64,000 nt of DNA from the NCBI GenBank assembly GCA_963784675.1, contig CAWASE010000019.1, positions 744,001-808,000 on the forward strand, in the 5' to 3' direction. The stretch is from SCTD01 sp963784675 (GTDB taxonomy: Bacteria; Actinomycetota; Actinomycetes; Mycobacteriales; SCTD01). A model generated the notes under the pieces. It was not told the origin of the DNA, ran no database searches, and was given only the letters and a program-made list of their open reading frames with translations. Below, one piece after another: positions 16,834 through 26,278 of this stretch (its first letter is position 1; every line of letters starts with the position of its first letter). The position numbers were made by a program, and so were the translations under genes.

Positions 16834-17052
16834 GTGTGGTGGATCCTGAGCGTGCTGGTCGTGGTGCTGTCGCTCGTCCCGCTCGGGCTGGTGCTGTTCC
16901 GGCTCTACCAGGTCGTCCGTCGGCTGATGGGCGCCGTCGCGGCCACCGGTGAGGTGGTCGGCCGCGAGACCGAGAAGCTGAGCCTGCTGCTCGCGGACGG
17001 CCCGCTGGGGGCGCGCGGCGCGCCGGCCGCTGCTCAGGCCGCGAACAGGTAG
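16834..17052 (+). CDS. Small single-span membrane protein
   Basis: Protein of 72 residues: one strongly hydrophobic helix (about 2-30, beginning WWILSVLVVVLSLVPLGLV) followed by an amphipathic segment and an Ala-rich tail. Codon use with G/C at third positions and the leaderless -10 box support a real gene. It sits just before tatA; a role with the Tat pore is possible but unproven. Confidence 0.6.
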   Translation: MWWILSVLVVVLSLVPLGLVLFRLYQVVRRLMGAVAATGEVVGRETEKLSLLLADGPLGARGAPAAAQAANR

Positions 17053-17070
17053 CTCTGGGCCGTTGCGGCG

Positions 17071-17076
17071 TAACCT
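17071..17076 (+). promoter_or_regulatory. -10-like TAACCT upstream of tatA
   Basis: TAACCT would start a message with a short leader carrying the AGAGGAG ribosome site at 17094-17100 before the tatA ATG. The -35 is not obvious. Confidence 0.35.
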
Positions 17077-17108
17077 CTGGAGGTACCCGACACAGAGGAG
17101 CGCGTGCC

Positions 17109-17462
17109 ATGAACCTGCCCGGCGGCTGGGAGCTCGTGCTCATCGTCCTCGTGATCATGGTTCTGTTCGGCGCCAAGCGGCTGCCGGACGCCTCTCGTTC
17201 GCTGGGCCGGTCGCTGCGCATCTTCAAGGCCGAGACGCAGGGCCTGCGCGAGGACGGGTCCGACCACGACCTGGAGGAGCGGCGCAAGGCGGCGCAGGCC
17301 GCGTACGACCGGGCGATGGCCACCCCGCCGCCCGCCCAGGCCCCGGCGCCCGCGCCGCTGCCGCCGGCCGCCCAGGCTCCGACGACCCCGCTGCCGTCCT
17401 CGCCGGCCGTGCCCGGTGTCGCCCCGGCCCCCGGTTCGGTGCCGTCGCTCGACCAGCAGTAG
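17109..17462 (+). CDS. tatA: Sec-independent protein translocase subunit TatA
   Basis: Protein of 117 residues. A short N-terminal membrane helix (LVLIVLVIMVLFGAKRLPD) is followed by the amphipathic helix with the FGxxxLP motif and the A/G-rich charged region; the tail is Pro/Ala-rich. TatA oligomers form the path for folded proteins with twin-arginine signals. The ribosome site AGAGGAG is strong. Its stop is immediately followed by the tatC GTG. Confidence 0.93.
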   Translation: MNLPGGWELVLIVLVIMVLFGAKRLPDASRSLGRSLRIFKAETQGLREDGSDHDLEERRKAAQAAYDRAMATPPPAQAPAPAPLPPAAQAPTTPLPSSPAVPGVAPAPGSVPSLDQQ

Positions 17463-18338
17463 GTGTCCGCGCCGACGGTGCGCCGGGGCGAGGGCGCCGA
17501 GCGCACCCCGGACGGCCGGATGGCCCTGATCGACCACCTGCGCGAGCTGCGCAACCGGCTCGGCTGGTCGCTGCTGGCGATCGCCGTGGGCGTCGTGGTC
17601 GCGATCGTGTTCCGCGCGCGCGTGTTCGACTTCCTGTCTGCGCCCTACTGCAAGACCGACGCCGCCAAGGCCAGCGCCATCGGCGATGCCTGCCAGCTGT
17701 ACGCCTTCGGCCCGTTCGAGCAGTTCACCGTGGTGCTGCGCGTCTCCTTCATCGCCGGCGTGGTCGGCTCGTCTCCGGTCTGGCTCTACCAGCTCGGCGC
17801 CTTCATCACCCCGGCGCTGCACCGCAAGGAGAAGCGCTACGCCGCAGCCTTCCTCGGCGCGGCGCTGATCCTGTTCTGCACCGGCGTGGTCTTCGCCTAC
17901 CTCACCATCAGCCGCGGGTTGGAGTTCCTGCTGTCGGTGGGCGGCGACGGCATCGTGACGCTGCCCTCGATCCAGAGCTACCTGTCGTTCGTGACGCTGA
18001 CCCTGCTGGCGTTCGGGGTCGCCTTCCTGTTCCCGGTCATCGTCATGTTCCTGAACTTCGTCGGCATCTTCCCGTCACGCGTGATGCGGTCCTGGCGGCG
18101 GGGCATGATCGTCGGGATCGCGGTCGCGGCGGCCGTGCTGACGCCCTCGCAGGACCCGTTCACCTTCATGGCGATGGGGCTGCCGCTCTACGGCCTCTAC
18201 GAGGTGTGCATCCTGCTGGCCCGGTTGCGGGACCGCGCCACGCGCAAGCGCAGGGCGCTGGAGCCCGACGGCGTCGCGCTCGCGAACCTGCGCGACGACG
18301 AGGCGTCGCCGGTAGGGGACCGTCCGTCACCGCTCTGA
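17463..18338 (+). CDS. tatC: Sec-independent protein translocase subunit TatC
   Basis: Protein of 291 residues with six membrane helices and the conserved N-terminal pattern MALIDHLRELRNRL, which includes the Glu that binds the twin-arginine signal. The periplasmic first loop and FGPFEQFT are typical. The GTG start abuts the tatA stop, so translation is probably coupled. No tatB is nearby. Confidence 0.94.
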   Translation: MSAPTVRRGEGAERTPDGRMALIDHLRELRNRLGWSLLAIAVGVVVAIVFRARVFDFLSAPYCKTDAAKASAIGDACQLYAFGPFEQFTVVLRVSFIAGVVGSSPVWLYQLGAFITPALHRKEKRYAAAFLGAALILFCTGVVFAYLTISRGLEFLLSVGGDGIVTLPSIQSYLSFVTLTLLAFGVAFLFPVIVMFLNFVGIFPSRVMRSWRRGMIVGIAVAAAVLTPSQDPFTFMAMGLPLYGLYEVCILLARLRDRATRKRRALEPDGVALANLRDDEASPVGDRPSPL

Positions 18339-18398
18339 CGCGGTCCGCCACCGCCGTCCCGACCGCCGTCCCGACCGCCGCGGAACGCCCTGCGGACG

Positions 18399-18404
18399 TA
18401 GCCT
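18399..18404 (+). promoter_or_regulatory. -10 box TAGCCT, leaderless start of helY
   Basis: TAGCCT lies six bases before the GTG at 18411; no ribosome site precedes it. Confidence 0.45.
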
Positions 18405-18410
18405 GACGGC

Positions 18411-21161
18411 GTGAGCGCGCGGGCAGGGCACGAGCCGGGCGCGAGCCCTGCCGAGCGGTACGCGGGCTTCCGCCGCAACCAGTCCGGTCCGGCGCTGGCC
18501 GAGTTCGAGGTGGGCTACCCCTTCGGCCTCGACGCCTTCCAGCGCACCGCCTGCGCCGCGCTGGAGGCCGGCCGGGGGGTGCTGGTGGCCGCGCCGACCG
18601 GTGCGGGCAAGACCGTCGTCGGGGAGTTCGCCGTGCACCTGGCCCTGCGCCAGGGGAACAAGTGCTTCTACACCACGCCGATCAAGGCGCTGTCGAACCA
18701 GAAGTACGCCGACCTGGTCGCGCGCTACGGGCCGGAGCGCGTCGGGCTGCTGACCGGGGACAACGCCCTCAACGGCGACGCCGACGTCGTGGTCATGACC
18801 ACCGAGGTGCTGCGCAACATGCTGTACTCGGCCGGCAGCGACGGCCGGTCCCGGCCCGGCCACGACCGCCTGGAACGCCTCGCGCACGTGGTGATGGACG
18901 AGGTCCACTACCTCGCGGACCGCAGCCGCGGCGCCGTCTGGGAAGAGGTCATCATCCACCTGCCGCCGCAGGTGCAGGTCACATCGTTGTCGGCCACGGT
19001 GAGCAACGCCGAGGAGTTCGGCGAGTGGCTCGGCACGGTGCGCGGCGACACCGAGGTGGTCGTCGAGGAGCACCGCCCGGTGCCGCTGTTCCAGCACGTC
19101 ATGGTCGGCACGCGGCTCTACGACCTGTTCGTGGACCAGCACGTGGTCAACCCGCAGCTGGAGCGGCTGGCCCGCGACGAGGGGCGCTTCCCGGCCCGCG
19201 GCCGCGGTGGCCGGCCCGTCGACCGCGGCCGCCCGCGCGTGCACCGGGCCGACGTGCTGGCCCGGCTGGACAGCCAGGCGCTGCTGCCCGCGATCACCTT
19301 CCTGTTCAGCCGGGCCGGCTGCGCGGCGGCGGTGCAGCAGTGCGTGCAGGCGGGCGTGCGGCTCAACACCGAGGCCGAGGCCGAGCAGGTGCGGCGGCTG
19401 GTCGAGAAGCGCACCGCCGAGCTCCCGCGCGAGGACCTCGCGGTGCTCGGCTACTGGGAGTGGCTCGACGGCCTGCAGCGCGGGGTCGCGGCGCACCACG
19501 CCGGCATGCTGCCGACCTTCAAGGAGGTCGTCGAGCAGCTGTTCCTCGACGGCCTCGTCAAGGCGGTGTTCGCCACCGAGACGCTCGCGCTGGGCATCAA
19601 CATGCCGGCCCGGTCGGTGGTGCTGGAGAAGCTCGTCAAGTGGAACGGCGAGACGCACGCCGACGTCACCGCGGGGGAGTACACCCAGCTCACCGGCCGG
19701 GCCGGACGACGCGGCATCGACGTCGAGGGCCACGCGGTCGTGCTGTGGCAGCCGGGGATGTCGCCCGAGCACGTCGCCGGGCTGGCCTCGACGCGCACGT
19801 ACCCGCTGCGGTCCAGCTTCCGGCCGTCTTACAACATGGCCGTCAACCTGGTCGGCAACCTCGGACGCGACGCCGCCCGGACCCTGCTGGAGAGCTCGTT
19901 CGCGCAGTTCCAGGCCGACGCCTCCGTCGTCGGGCTGGCGCGGCAGGTGACCCGCAACCACGAGGCGCTGGACGGCTACCAGGCGTCGATGACCTGCCAC
20001 CTGGGCGACGTCGTCGAGTACGGCCGGCTGCGCGCGCAGATCGCCGGACGGGAGAAGGACCTCGCCCGCCAGGGCGCCGGTCAGCGGCGGGCGGCCGCAG
20101 CGGCCTCGCTCGAGCAGCTCAAGACCGGCGACGTCGTCCGCGTGCCCTCCGGACGCCGGTCCGGGCTCGCCGTCGTGCTGGACCCCGGGCTCGCCCCGAT
20201 GGGGGAGGCGCACCCGCTCGTGCTCACCGAGGACCGCTGGGCCGGTCGGCTGTCGGCTGCCGACTTCCCGACCGCCGTCGAGGCGCTGGCCACCCTGCGG
20301 GTGCCGCGGCACTTCGACCACCGCTCGCCGCAGGCGCGCCGCGACCTCGCGTCCTCGTTGCGCCAGCTGCCCGTCAGTGGTCCGGCGCGCGGCCGACGTC
20401 GCTCGACCGCGGCGGACGACGAGCAGCTGAGCGCGCTGCGCGCGGCGCTGCGCCGGCACCCGGTGCACGGCTGCGACGAGCGCGAGCAGCACCTGCGCTG
20501 GTCCGAACGGCGCGCGCGGCTGCAGGGCGAGACGGTGTCGCTCGAGCGCAAGGTCGCCGGCAAGACCAGCTCGATCGCACGCACCTTCGACCGCATCTGC
20601 GCCGTGCTCGACACGCTGGGCCACCTGTCCGGCGACGAGGTCACCGCCTCGGGGCTGGCGCTGGCGCGCGTCTACAGCGAGACCGACCTGCTCGCGGTCG
20701 AGGCGATGCGCGCGGGGCTGTGGGACGGGCTCACCGTGGCCGAGCTGGCTGCGGTCGTCTCGACGCTGGTCTACAGCGCCCGACGGGCGGACGAGTCGAA
20801 CCCGGTCGTGCCGGGCGGGGGCGTGCAGACCGCGCTGGCCGAGATGGACCGGCTGTGGGCGCGGCTGGCCGACGTCGAGCGCGAGGCCGGGGTCGACACC
20901 CTGCCGCACCCGGACGCGGGCTTCTCCTGGGCGGCGTGGCGCTGGGCCGGCGGGGCGACGCTGGAGCAGGTGCTGCGCGACGACCCGGACCTGACGGCCG
21001 GCGACTTCGTGCGCTGGTGCAAGCAGCTGGTCGACCTGCTCGGTCAGATCGCCCTGGTGGCCGAGCAGCTCTCGCCGGACGGGGTCACCCTGCGACGGAC
21101 GGTGCGCCAGACCGTCGATGCCGTCCGGCGCGGGGTGGTGGCCTACAGCAGCGTGGGTTGA
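18411..21161 (+). CDS. helY: DEVH-box RNA helicase HelY (Ski2/Mtr4-like)
   Basis: ATP-dependent RNA helicase of 916 residues. Walker A APTGAGKT (K67), DEVH box at 163-166, SAT motif (LSATVSN) and motif VI (QLTGRAGRRGID) are intact. A winged-helix and DSHCT-type C-terminal region (LSGDEVTASGLALARVYSETDLL to the end) marks the Ski2/Mtr4 class, which unwinds structured RNA for decay or processing. In Mycobacterium helY follows tatC in the same way. Confidence 0.93.
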   Translation: MSARAGHEPGASPAERYAGFRRNQSGPALAEFEVGYPFGLDAFQRTACAALEAGRGVLVAAPTGAGKTVVGEFAVHLALRQGNKCFYTTPIKALSNQKYADLVARYGPERVGLLTGDNALNGDADVVVMTTEVLRNMLYSAGSDGRSRPGHDRLERLAHVVMDEVHYLADRSRGAVWEEVIIHLPPQVQVTSLSATVSNAEEFGEWLGTVRGDTEVVVEEHRPVPLFQHVMVGTRLYDLFVDQHVVNPQLERLARDEGRFPARGRGGRPVDRGRPRVHRADVLARLDSQALLPAITFLFSRAGCAAAVQQCVQAGVRLNTEAEAEQVRRLVEKRTAELPREDLAVLGYWEWLDGLQRGVAAHHAGMLPTFKEVVEQLFLDGLVKAVFATETLALGINMPARSVVLEKLVKWNGETHADVTAGEYTQLTGRAGRRGIDVEGHAVVLWQPGMSPEHVAGLASTRTYPLRSSFRPSYNMAVNLVGNLGRDAARTLLESSFAQFQADASVVGLARQVTRNHEALDGYQASMTCHLGDVVEYGRLRAQIAGREKDLARQGAGQRRAAAAASLEQLKTGDVVRVPSGRRSGLAVVLDPGLAPMGEAHPLVLTEDRWAGRLSAADFPTAVEALATLRVPRHFDHRSPQARRDLASSLRQLPVSGPARGRRRSTAADDEQLSALRAALRRHPVHGCDEREQHLRWSERRARLQGETVSLERKVAGKTSSIARTFDRICAVLDTLGHLSGDEVTASGLALARVYSETDLLAVEAMRAGLWDGLTVAELAAVVSTLVYSARRADESNPVVPGGGVQTALAEMDRLWARLADVEREAGVDTLPHPDAGFSWAAWRWAGGATLEQVLRDDPDLTAGDFVRWCKQLVDLLGQIALVAEQLSPDGVTLRRTVRQTVDAVRRGVVAYSSVG

Positions 21162-21189
21162 GCGGGCGTCGCCGGTACCGTGGACCGGC

Positions 21190-21825
21190 GTGACGACGTC
21201 CCGCCCGCTCGTGCTGGCCAGCGCCTCCCCGGCGCGGCTCGCGCTGCTGCGCGCCGCGGGGCTGGACCCGCAGGTGGTCGTCAGCGGCGTCGACGAGGAC
21301 GTCGTGGGTGCGACCGAGCCGCGCGAGGTGGTGCAGGAGCTCGCCCGCCGCAAGGCGGAGGCCGTCCAGGACCAGCTGCCCGCCGACGCGCTGGTGATCG
21401 GCTGCGACTCGATGCTGCTGCTGGACGGTGAGCTGAGGGGCAAGCCCGCCGACGTCGACACGGCGGTCGCCCGCTGGCGGCAGATGCGCGGCCGCACCGG
21501 CGAGCTGCTGACCGGGGTCTGCGTGCTCGCCGGAGCCGAGTCCGCCTCCGAGACGGCGAGCACCACCGTCCGCTTCGGTGACCCGACGGACGCCGAGATC
21601 GAGGCGCTGGTGGCCACCGGCGAGCCGCTGCGGGTGGCCGGCGGCTTCACCCTGGACGGCTTCTGCGCGCCCTTCATGGCCGGCATCGACGGCGACCACG
21701 GCAACGTCGTCGGGCTGTCGCTGCCGCTCCTGCGCACCCTGCTGGGGCGGCTCGGGGTGTCGATCACCGACCTCTGGGTGCCGCGCGGGACTGCTGACGG
21801 CGGACCGACCCGAGGCGTCGCGTGA
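21190..21825 (+). CDS. Maf family nucleoside-triphosphate pyrophosphatase
   Basis: Protein of 211 residues. GTG at 21190 is chosen because the family begins at LVLASASPARLALLRAAGL. Further motifs: CDSMLLLDGELRGKP (a catalytic-loop variant) and GGFTLDGFCAPFMAGIDGDHGNVVGLS. Maf proteins hydrolyse non-canonical or modified NTPs. Its stop overlaps the dusB GTG (GTGA), so the two form an operon. Confidence 0.88.
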   Translation: MTTSRPLVLASASPARLALLRAAGLDPQVVVSGVDEDVVGATEPREVVQELARRKAEAVQDQLPADALVIGCDSMLLLDGELRGKPADVDTAVARWRQMRGRTGELLTGVCVLAGAESASETASTTVRFGDPTDAEIEALVATGEPLRVAGGFTLDGFCAPFMAGIDGDHGNVVGLSLPLLRTLLGRLGVSITDLWVPRGTADGGPTRGVA

Positions 21826-22959
21826 CCACGGTCGCCGCCCCCGGGCTGCGGATCGGGCCGCTGCAGGTCGGGCTCCCGGTGGTGCTGGCGCCGATGGCAG
21901 GAGTCACCAACGCCGCCTACCGCTCGCTGTGCCGGTCCTACGGCGCCGGTCTTTACGTCTCGGAGATGGTGTCGGCGCGGGCCCTGCTCGAGGTCAACGA
22001 GACCACCTCCCGGCGCGCCTCTTTCGGCCCCGACGAGACCGTCCGCTCGATCCAGCTCTACGCGACGAATCCGGCGGTCGTCGCCGCCGCGGTGCGCCGG
22101 CTCGTCGACGACGACGGCGTCGACCATGTCGACCTCAACGTCGGCTGTCCGTCGCCGAAGGTCACCCGACGCGGCGGCGGGTCGGCGCTGCCCGCGCACC
22201 CGGTGCTGTTCGGCAACCTCGTGCAGGCGGCCGTGCGGGCCGCCGGCGACGTCCCGGTCACCGTCAAGATGCGCAAGGGCGTCGACGACCAGAACCTCAC
22301 GTACCTGGAAGCCGGTCGGCGGGCCGCCGACGCCGGCGTGGCGGCCATCGCGCTGCACGCCCGCACGGCCGAGCAGTTCTACAGCGGTCGCGCCGACTGG
22401 TCGGCGATCGCGACGCTGAAGCAGGCCGTCGACGGCATCCCGGTGCTGGGCAACGGCGACATCTGGGCGGCCTCGGACGCGCTGCGGATGATGGCCGAGA
22501 CGGGCTGCGACGGAGTCGTCGTCGGCCGCGGCTGCCTGGGCAAGCCGTGGCTGTTCCGCGACCTGGCCGACGCTTTCGCCGGGCGGCCGCGTGCAGGCGC
22601 CGCCGACCGTCGGCGAGGTCGCGACGGTGATGAAGCAGCACGCCCGGATGCTGGTCGAGACGCGCGGCAGCGAGGGCTTCGCCGTCCGCGACTTCCGCCG
22701 GCACACCGGCTGGTACCTGACCGGTTACCCGGTGGGCGGTGCGGCGCGCAAGAAGCTGGCGATGGCGTCGTCGCTGGCCGAGCTCGACGAGCTGCTCGAC
22801 GCGCTGGACCCGTCGGCGGAGCTGCCGGCCGGATCAGAGCTGCTGCCGCGCGGCCACGTCCAGGGGCCGCGCCACGTCGTGCTGCCCGAGCACTGGCTCC
22901 GCGACCGGCTCGACCCGACCCCGCCGGACGACGCCGGAGCCTTCCACCAGGGGGGTTAG
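21822..22959 (+). CDS. dusB: tRNA-dihydrouridine synthase (DusB-like), one frameshift
   Basis: FMN-dependent enzyme that reduces uridines in tRNA. Frame one carries PLQVGLPVVLAPMAGVTN, the catalytic Cys in VDLNVGCPSPKV, VKMRKG and IPVLGNGDIW. Near 22590 the frame shifts by one base and the homology continues (VQAPPTVGEVATVMKQHARML) to the stop at 22959. About 378 residues if repaired, a normal length. The single indel in an otherwise conserved gene looks like a sequencing error. Confidence 0.88.
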
Positions 22960-22986
22960 GAGCGGCCACCACGACCGGGCGGCAGG

Positions 22987-24711
22987 TCAGCCGACGGCGT
23001 CCAGGACCTCGTCGGCCGGGACGCCGGACAGGCCGAGCACCCCGCGCTCGCGGCGCACGGCCTCGGTGTAGGCGAGGACCTGGGCTGCGGCCCACGCCTG
23101 GTCCCGACCGGTCTCGGCGGCCAGCAGCGAGGCGGCCAGCGGCGCCGTCGGCAGCGCGGCGTCGCGGGCCCGCAGCGACAACCTCATGCGACGGCTGTAG
23201 ACGTCGTCCAGGGTCGTGGCGCCCTCGGCCCGGGCCGCATGGACCACCTCGGCGGCGATGTGCGGTGCGGCAGGGGACAGGACCTGGGCCAGCGACGGGT
23301 CGGCCGCGACGAGCGACAGCACGTCGTGCGCCTGCTCGCCGGTCTGGCGCAGCAGCAGGGTCGCGGTCTGCGGGGACAGCCCAAGCCCGGCCGCGGCCCC
23401 CTGCACCTCGGCGTCGAGCAGGTCCAGCGGCCTGGTGCCGCCGAGCGGGATCTCCTCGGTGCGGCAGCGGGCCTTGCGACCGTCGCGCGCGACGATGCGG
23501 TCGACGACGTCCTTGGCCATCCGGCGGTAGGTCGTGAGCTTGCCGCCGGTAATGGTGAGCACCCCGGCGGGGCCCTCGACCAGGGTGTGCCGTCGGCTGA
23601 GGTCGCTCATCGTGGTGGTGCCCGCACCGGTGCCTTCGTCGGCGCCCGCCGCACGGATCAGCGGCCGGACGCCGGCCCAGGCGCCGAGCACGTCGTCCGC
23701 GGTCAGGTCGCGCCCGAAGACGTCGTTGCCGGCGGCGAGCACGTACTCCAGGTCGCGGCCGGTCAGCGACAGGTCCGCCAGCTCGCCGTCGTAGGGCGTG
23801 TCGGTGGTGCCCAGGATCGTCTGCGCGCCCCACGGGATAGCGAACATCGAGCGGCCGTCGCCCTGCCGGCTCGGCAGCAGCACGGCGGCCTCCAGCAGCG
23901 GCAGCCGCTCGTGCGGCACGACGACGTGCACGCCTTTGGAGGGCTGGACGACCGGCGCCCGGCCGGGTTGTTCCAGCGCCTGCAGGCGGTCGACCCAGAC
24001 GCCCGTGGCGTTGACGACGTGACGCGCGCGCACCTCGACGTGGTCGCCGCCGAGGTGGTCGAGCAGCCGCGCCCCGCTGACCTTGCCGTCGTCGCCGGTG
24101 AGCAGGCCGTCCACCTCGGCGTAGGGCACCGCGAGCGCGCCGAACGAGCGCGCGGCCTGGACCACGGCCAGCACGAGCCGGGCGTCGTCGGTGCCGCAGT
24201 CGCCGTAGCGGTAGGAGTGCGTGAGGCCGGTGCCGGCCAGCGCCGGTGCCAGCTCCGCCGCCTGCTCGGCACTGATCTTGCTGTGGCGCCGTACCCCGGA
24301 CCCGCCGACCATCGCCAGGGCGAACACGTCGTAGGTGGTCAGCCCCAGCCCCAGCAGGCGCCGGCGGGCGGTGTCGGGCCAGACGGGGTAGAGGAAGTCC
24401 ATCGGACGGACCAGGTGCGGGGCGAGCCGCATCAGCAGCTGCCGCTCGGTGACGCCCTCGCGCACCAGCCCGAACTCGTAGTTCTCCAGGTAGCGCAGGC
24501 CGCCGTGCACCAGCTTGCTGCTCTTGCTGGACGTACCGCTGGCGACGTCGCCCTTGTCCACCACGGCGACGGTGAGGCCGCGGCTGGCGGCGTCGAGAGC
24601 CACGCCGGCTCCGGTCGCGCCCATGCCGACGACGAGCACGTCGAGCTCGACGGTGCTCGCCTGGGTGAGCTCCGCGGCGCGGGTAAGGACCGAGAACGGC
24701 TGTCTACTCAT
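22987..24711 (-). CDS. glpD: Glycerol-3-phosphate dehydrogenase, FAD-dependent
   Basis: Protein of 574 residues. It oxidises glycerol-3-phosphate to dihydroxyacetone phosphate and feeds electrons to the quinone pool. N-terminal FAD fold VVGMGATGAGVALDAASRG, then SGTSSKSSKLVHGGLRYL, GVHVVVPHERLP and FAIPWGAQTILGTTDTPY are all family signatures; the C-terminal cap is complete. The ATG at 24711 gives the standard N-terminus; no clear ribosome site precedes it, so the message may be leaderless. Genes for glycerol uptake or kinase are not adjacent. Confidence 0.93.
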   Translation of the reverse strand: MSRQPFSVLTRAAELTQASTVELDVLVVGMGATGAGVALDAASRGLTVAVVDKGDVASGTSSKSSKLVHGGLRYLENYEFGLVREGVTERQLLMRLAPHLVRPMDFLYPVWPDTARRRLLGLGLTTYDVFALAMVGGSGVRRHSKISAEQAAELAPALAGTGLTHSYRYGDCGTDDARLVLAVVQAARSFGALAVPYAEVDGLLTGDDGKVSGARLLDHLGGDHVEVRARHVVNATGVWVDRLQALEQPGRAPVVQPSKGVHVVVPHERLPLLEAAVLLPSRQGDGRSMFAIPWGAQTILGTTDTPYDGELADLSLTGRDLEYVLAAGNDVFGRDLTADDVLGAWAGVRPLIRAAGADEGTGAGTTTMSDLSRRHTLVEGPAGVLTITGGKLTTYRRMAKDVVDRIVARDGRKARCRTEEIPLGGTRPLDLLDAEVQGAAAGLGLSPQTATLLLRQTGEQAHDVLSLVAADPSLAQVLSPAAPHIAAEVVHAARAEGATTLDDVYSRRMRLSLRARDAALPTAPLAASLLAAETGRDQAWAAAQVLAYTEAVRRERGVLGLSGVPADEVLDAVG

Positions 24712-24775
24712 CAGTAACAGGGTGCCACGACGGGCAGACGGCGGCCCGGCGCCGGTGCGGGACGGGTCAGCGGGC

Positions 24776-25687
24776 TCAGCCGGCGTGCGAGATCTCCAGG
24801 GCGGCCAGCATCCGCTCCATCGGGCTGTCCAGGCCCCAGCGGTCGACCAGCGCGAGGAGCGCCTCCGGGTCGCGCGGCACCCGGGGCAGGGCATCGTCCA
24901 GCACCGGGATCGGCAGGTCCAGGACGGTCCGGGTGACCGCCGGCGCCACCTCGAGGTAGGCGCGGGCCGCTTCGAGCTTGGCGCGCGATCCGGCCGGGAA
25001 GCCGTCGTCGCCGCCGGCGTCCAGCGCCGCGACGATCCCCTCGACGGTGCCGAACCGGTTCACCAGCGCCGCGGCGGTCTTGTCGCCGACGCCCTTGACC
25101 CCCGGCAGACCGTCGCTGGGATCGCCTCGTAGCACGGCGTACTCGGCGTAGCGGGTGCCGGGGATGCCGTACTTTGCGGCCACCTCGGCCTCGCCGTAGG
25201 GCTTGAGCTTCTCGACGGCGTACAGCACGCGGACGGGTCCGTCGTCGCGGACCAGCTGGAACATGTCGCGGTCGCCGGACACGACGTCGACGGCTCCGGT
25301 CTCGCGCGCCGACAGGGTGCCGAGCACGTCGTCGGCCTCGTGACCCTCGGCGCCGACCACGCAGATCCCCACGGCGGCCAGCACGTCCAGCAGGACGGCC
25401 ACCTGCGGCGCGAGCGACGGCGGCTCGGCTTCGGCGCCGTTCTCGGTCAGCCGGTGGGCCTTGTAGGACGGCACCGCGGCGACCCGGAAGGCGGGCCGCC
25501 AGTCCAGGTCGAGGCAGGCCACCAACCGGGCCGGGCGGGTGTCGCGCACGATCCGCGAGATCAGGTCCAGCGTGCCGCGGACGGCGTTGACCGGCGAGCC
25601 GTCCGGGGCCGTGACCGACTCCGGGACACCGTGGAACGCGCGGTACCAGAGCGACGGAGCATCGAGCAGGGTCAGCTGACCGGTCAT
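24776..25687 (-). CDS. 5'-3' exonuclease (Pol I-type flap/exonuclease domain, standalone)
   Basis: Protein of 303 residues with the PIN-like N-domain (LLDAPSLWYRAFHGVP; GHEADDVLGTL; DVVSGDRDMFQLV) and helix-hairpin-helix region (GDPSDGLPGVKGVGDKTAAAL) of the 5'-3' exonuclease family. The metal-binding Asp residues are present. It lacks a polymerase domain, like Rv2090, which is likewise close to helY. Likely acts in repair or Okazaki-fragment processing. Confidence 0.88.
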   Translation of the reverse strand: MTGQLTLLDAPSLWYRAFHGVPESVTAPDGSPVNAVRGTLDLISRIVRDTRPARLVACLDLDWRPAFRVAAVPSYKAHRLTENGAEAEPPSLAPQVAVLLDVLAAVGICVVGAEGHEADDVLGTLSARETGAVDVVSGDRDMFQLVRDDGPVRVLYAVEKLKPYGEAEVAAKYGIPGTRYAEYAVLRGDPSDGLPGVKGVGDKTAAALVNRFGTVEGIVAALDAGGDDGFPAGSRAKLEAARAYLEVAPAVTRTVLDLPIPVLDDALPRVPRDPEALLALVDRWGLDSPMERMLAALEISHAG

Positions 25688-25774
25688 GGGGTCAGCCAAC
25701 CACCGCGCTGCCGGGCCGCACGGACAGGGCCGGCCGCAGCGGCGACGTCCGGCGGCGCGAGCGGGCCGCCGCCG

Positions 25775-25780
25775 TAAACT
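25775..25780 (+). promoter_or_regulatory. -10 box TAAACT, leaderless start of the Lrp/AsnC gene
   Basis: TAAACT stands out in a GC-rich region, six bases before the GTG at 25787, placing the transcription start at the start codon. Confidence 0.55.
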
Positions 25781-25786
25781 CGCGCC

Positions 25787-26272
25787 GTGTCGACCCCCGC
25801 AGCAGCCCCCGACGCCGTCGACCGGCAGCTGCTGGCGGCGCTGGCCCAGGACGGTCGACGCAGCTATGCCGATCTGGCCCGCGACACCGGGCTGTCGACC
25901 AGCGCCGTGCACCAGCGCGTGCGACGGCTCGAGCAGCGCGGCGCCGTGCTCGGGTACACCGCCCGCATCGACCCGACGGTGGCGGGGCTGCCGCTGTCGG
26001 CGTTCATCTCCATCGTCCCGATCGACCCTGCGGCGCCCGACGACGCTCCCGAGCGACTGGCGCACCTGCCGGCCATCGAGGCCTGCCACAGCGTCGCGGG
26101 CGTCGAGAGCTACATCCTGCAGGTCCGGGTGGCCGGCCCGGCCGAGCTCGAGGTGCTGCTGCAGGAGATCCGGTCCGCGGCGGGGGTGTCGACGCGCACG
26201 ACCGTCGTCCTGAGCACGCCGTGGGAGGGTCGGCCGGCGCCGCCGCACGAGCCGGCGGAACCGCTGGACTGA
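25787..26272 (+). CDS. Lrp/AsnC family transcriptional regulator
   Basis: Protein of 161 residues: a helix-turn-helix (DRQLLAALAQDGRRSYADLARDTGLSTSAVHQRVRRLEQRG) and a RAM ligand-binding domain (about 65-145, with SVAGVESYILQVRV). Such proteins sense amino acids. In Mycobacterium an Lrp protein is encoded beside lat; here lat lies 6 kb away, so control of the lysine genes is only a suggestion. It is divergent from the exonuclease gene. Confidence 0.88.
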   Translation: MSTPAAAPDAVDRQLLAALAQDGRRSYADLARDTGLSTSAVHQRVRRLEQRGAVLGYTARIDPTVAGLPLSAFISIVPIDPAAPDDAPERLAHLPAIEACHSVAGVESYILQVRVAGPAELEVLLQEIRSAAGVSTRTTVVLSTPWEGRPAPPHEPAEPLD

Positions 26273-26278
26273 GCCGGT

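Noticed and set aside
18327..22706. A 1,459-codon open frame on the minus strand
   Set aside because: It runs antisense to helY, maf and dusB, whose protein motifs are clear; long antisense frames are expected at this GC content.
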